From positions 1 through 8,180 of the forward strand of contig USPO01000057.1 of the NCBI GenBank assembly GCA_900556575.1: a stretch of DNA of 8,180 nt, written 5' to 3'. Shown here piece by piece: positions 6,077 to 8,180 of this stretch (the first letter of the stretch is position 1; every line of letters begins with the position of its first letter). The position numbers and the translations under genes are program-made. The notes beneath the pieces were generated by a model that saw only the letters and a program-made list of their open reading frames with translations, was not told the origin of the DNA and did no database searches. Source of the DNA: an uncultured Eubacteriales bacterium. Its GTDB lineage: Bacteria; Bacillota; Clostridia; UBA1381.

Positions 6077-7243
6077 ATGAAATATTCTTTTGACGAACTG
6101 ACCGACCGACACGGTACAGGCTCTCTCAAATGGGATGTAAAAGAAAATGAACTCCCTATGTGGGTAGCCGATATGGACTTTAAAACCGCACCCGAAATAT
6201 CAGAGGCTATACAGAAAAAAGCCGCACAATGTATTTATGGATATTCCGATATTACTGATGAATGGTACGATGCATATATAAACTGGTGGAAAAACCGTCA
6301 TCACCTCGATATGAAACGTGAAGAACTTATATTTGCATCGGGTGTCGTTCCCATCCTTTCAAGTGCTGTAAGAAAGCTTACAACTCCGGCAGAAAAGGTT
6401 CTTATTCAAACCCCTGTATATAACATATTTTTCAATTCAATTATAAACAACGGAAGATATGTACTCGAAAACAAGCTCAAATATGAAAACGGCAATTACA
6501 CGATTGATTGGGCAGATTTAGAGAAAAAGCTTGCAGACCCGCAAACCACTCTTATGATACTATGTAATCCCCATAATCCCGCAGGCAACCTGTGGGATAA
6601 AGAAACTCTTGCGAAAATAGGTGAGCTTTGCTTTAATAACGGAGTAACAGTTATATCAGATGAAATCCACTGCGATATAATAGACCCCGGTTACGAATAT
6701 GTACCGTTCGCATCTGTTTCCGATATATGCCGCAATATAAGCATAACTTGTATTGCACCTACAAAAACCTTTAATCTGGCAGGCTTACAGTCAGCAGCCG
6801 CATATGTGCCGAATAAATTTTTACGTCACAAAATTTGGCGTGGATTAAACACTGATGAAGTCGGAGAACCTAATTTCTTCTCTGTTACCGCCGCCGTTGC
6901 CGCATTTACCAAAGGCAGCGAATGGCTCGATGAATTAAGAGAATATATATTCATAAACAAAAAAACCGTAACAGAATATATAAGCAAAAATATTCCGGAA
7001 ATAAAGGTAGTTCAATCAAAAGCAACATACCTTATGTGGCTCGACTGCTCATCACTTACGGATAACAGCGAAGAATTTGCTAAATTTATCCGTTCATATT
7101 CCGGTTTATATGTTAGTGCCGGAGCTATTTTCGGCGGAAATGGAAATAAATTTTTAAGGCTTAATACCGCCTGCCCTATCGCAAGAATTATGGATGGACT
7201 CGACAGACTTAAAAAAAGCGTGGACGCTTATAAGACAAGATGA
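6077..7243 (+). CDS. MalY/PatB-type PLP-dependent aminotransferase / cystathionine beta-lyase
   Basis: This 388-residue fold-type I PLP enzyme matches the MalY/PatB group (about 390 residues), which carries out alpha,beta-elimination on cystathionine and related C-S substrates, releasing a thiol, pyruvate and ammonia. Visible signatures are the N-terminal WADMDF-type motif (WVADMDF, 29-35), YGY (54-56), the N164-PHNP motif, D195-EIH that holds the pyridine nitrogen, Lys230 in APTKTFNLAG that forms the Schiff base, and Arg361 (FLRLN) for the substrate carboxylate. All key residues are intact. The start lies 5 bases after the DUF3737 stop, and its GAGG (6063-6066) sits in the end of that gene, so coupling is likely. 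The stop overlaps the AraC gene start. E. coli MalY also represses the maltose regulon, but there is no sign of that role here. The substrate in this organism is unproven; cystathionine or another S-conjugate is the best guess. Confidence 0.93.
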   Translation: MKYSFDELTDRHGTGSLKWDVKENELPMWVADMDFKTAPEISEAIQKKAAQCIYGYSDITDEWYDAYINWWKNRHHLDMKREELIFASGVVPILSSAVRKLTTPAEKVLIQTPVYNIFFNSIINNGRYVLENKLKYENGNYTIDWADLEKKLADPQTTLMILCNPHNPAGNLWDKETLAKIGELCFNNGVTVISDEIHCDIIDPGYEYVPFASVSDICRNISITCIAPTKTFNLAGLQSAAAYVPNKFLRHKIWRGLNTDEVGEPNFFSVTAAVAAFTKGSEWLDELREYIFINKKTVTEYISKNIPEIKVVQSKATYLMWLDCSSLTDNSEEFAKFIRSYSGLYVSAGAIFGGNGNKFLRLNTACPIARIMDGLDRLKKSVDAYKTR

Positions 7244-8085
7244 GAAGAACAGCATTTTCACCTCATGACCAATTTTATATTAATCATTTAAAATGTGAAA
7301 AAAAATATAATATGTCTGTACAGCATTATCATGATGCATACGAGATATATTTGCAGCTTGACGGAACGCGTTATTTATTCTATGATAATATATGTTATAC
7401 GCTCAAACGGGGAGATATTGCTATATTCTCTCCGTTTGAAATACACTATGCACAAAGCCGTGAATCCGATTACTATGAACGCGGGGTAATAAATTTTCAT
7501 AAGGAAAAGCTTTCATCAATTCTTAGTGATGACGAATTATTTTTTCTGTTTGATAAGCTTAAACCGGGTGTAATTCATACCTCTGAAAACCAGCTTAATA
7601 AAATACTTGAGTTTTTTAATAATCTTAATGACTATTCAAAAAAATCAGGCTTTCTTTCCGAAAAACTGCTTTACTCTGAGCTTATACAGCTGCTATGCTA
7701 TATACTCAGCATAACGGACTCCGGTACTGCAATAGGTTCAAACAGTGTTTCAGCACCCGTTATAGCCGCCATTGAGTTTATCAATAAAAACTATATGCAT
7801 AATTTATCTCTTGGTGAAATATGCACTGCCATTGGAATGAGTAAATTTCATCTATGCCGTACCTTCAAAAGTTCAACCGGTGCGACAGTAATGGAATATC
7901 TAAATAATCTTCGGCTTACAAAGGTACACAGTATGCTTTTTGATACAGCGTGTACACTTGAAGAAATTGCAGAAAAGACAGGGTATATGAGTGCGGTTAA
8001 TTTAAACCGTGCTTTTAAAAAAATTTATGGTATGTCCCCAAGGCAGTTTAGAAAAACTCTGCCAAAAGATGCGGTAATGATATAA
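7240..8085 (+). CDS. AraC family transcriptional regulator
   Basis: This is a 281-residue DNA-binding regulator with the usual two-domain build. Residues about 20-95 form a cupin-like sensor barrel: HYHDAYEIYLQLDG with His29, His31 and Glu35, then GDIAIFSPFEIHYA with His69. Residues 169-275 hold two helix-turn-helix motifs, the first at 189-214 (LSLGEICTAIGMSKFHLCR...) and the second at 240-271, ending in the family signature GMSPRQFR. The start ATG overlaps the aminotransferase stop as ATGA, and no good ribosome binding site is present, so translation probably depends on coupling. Position in the operon suggests that it controls its own operon from the divergent promoter region and perhaps the leftward operon too (inference). 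The effector is unknown. The His-rich cupin could bind a sugar or a small acid, but the sequence does not decide. Confidence 0.95.
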   Translation: MRRTAFSPHDQFYINHLKCEKKYNMSVQHYHDAYEIYLQLDGTRYLFYDNICYTLKRGDIAIFSPFEIHYAQSRESDYYERGVINFHKEKLSSILSDDELFFLFDKLKPGVIHTSENQLNKILEFFNNLNDYSKKSGFLSEKLLYSELIQLLCYILSITDSGTAIGSNSVSAPVIAAIEFINKNYMHNLSLGEICTAIGMSKFHLCRTFKSSTGATVMEYLNNLRLTKVHSMLFDTACTLEEIAEKTGYMSAVNLNRAFKKIYGMSPRQFRKTLPKDAVMI

Positions 8086-8180
8086 ATCGGCATATGAATA
8101 ATCTTTAATTAAAAAACATGAAAATGGGCTGTAGCAAAATGCACAGACCGCATAAAGCGAATAAAACAAAGTAAATAAGC
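8086..8180. other. Non-coding tail after AraC gene, contents unclear
   Basis: These 95 AT-rich bases to the window edge contain no convincing gene and no stable hairpin with a T run, so the operon's terminator was not found. GGGCTGTAGCAAAATGCACA (8126-8145) resembles the terminal repeats of some Firmicutes insertion sequences, but this is only a resemblance. Confidence 0.35.

Noticed and set aside
7295..7489. 64-codon plus-strand frame inside the AraC gene
   Set aside because: It overlaps the conserved cupin domain in another frame and has no recognisable product.
8118..8174. 18-codon reading frame after the AraC gene
   Set aside because: It has no ribosome binding site, and its lysine-rich composition is what AT-rich non-coding sequence gives.

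Overview
The window looks like a piece of chromosome from a low-GC, gut-associated member of the Clostridia, most likely Lachnospiraceae or Oscillospiraceae. The reasons are AT-rich coding sequence with AGGAGG-type ribosome binding sites, consensus sigma-A promoters, a clostridial-type bile salt hydrolase, a MATE efflux pump, a DUF3737 protein and a MalY/PatB aminotransferase. The genus cannot be fixed from the sequence alone. No RNA gene, CRISPR array or complete mobile element was seen, and no stretch over 300 bases lacks a gene.

Layout. (1) Positions 1-998, plus strand: the 3' two thirds or so of a MATE-family multidrug/cation efflux transporter, cut by the window edge. (2) 1013-1048: a perfect 14-bp hairpin that can end transcription from both sides. 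(3) 5046 down to 1076, minus strand: a tightly packed four-gene operon. In transcription order it holds a small protein with an SH3-like N-terminus and an SRA-like modified-DNA-reader C-terminus; a Nudix hydrolase fused in frame to an M20 (PepV-like) metallopeptidase that lacks its lid domain; a UroD-superfamily protein with the H-x-C...C zinc signature of corrinoid methyltransferases; and a bile salt hydrolase with all catalytic residues. Junctions are an 8-base overlap, a 15-base gap and a 23-base overlap, so translational coupling is likely. (4) 5047-5222: a 176-base divergent promoter region. It has a perfect TTGACA-17-TATAAT promoter to the right and two tandem promoters to the left, whose -35 boxes are two copies of an 8-bp direct repeat 30 bp apart. 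(5) 5223-8085, plus strand: a three-gene operon of a DUF3737 parallel beta-helix protein, a MalY/PatB-type PLP-dependent C-S lyase/aminotransferase and an AraC-family regulator, with a 5-base gap and a 4-base ATGA overlap. (6) 8086-8180: a non-coding tail with no clear terminator and a sequence that faintly resembles an insertion-sequence end.

How the genes may work together (inference). The left operon mixes amide-bond hydrolysis (bile salt hydrolase, M20 peptidase) with a probable methyl-transfer protein and two proteins that could deal with modified nucleotides or bases (Nudix, SRA-like). No single pathway explains all four. The right operon looks like a self-contained regulated unit in which the AraC protein probably controls the shared divergent promoter region, perhaps both operons. 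The most unusual points are the Nudix-M20 fusion with a retained internal ribosome binding site, the clean loss of the M20 lid, and the orphan SRA-like reader without a nuclease.
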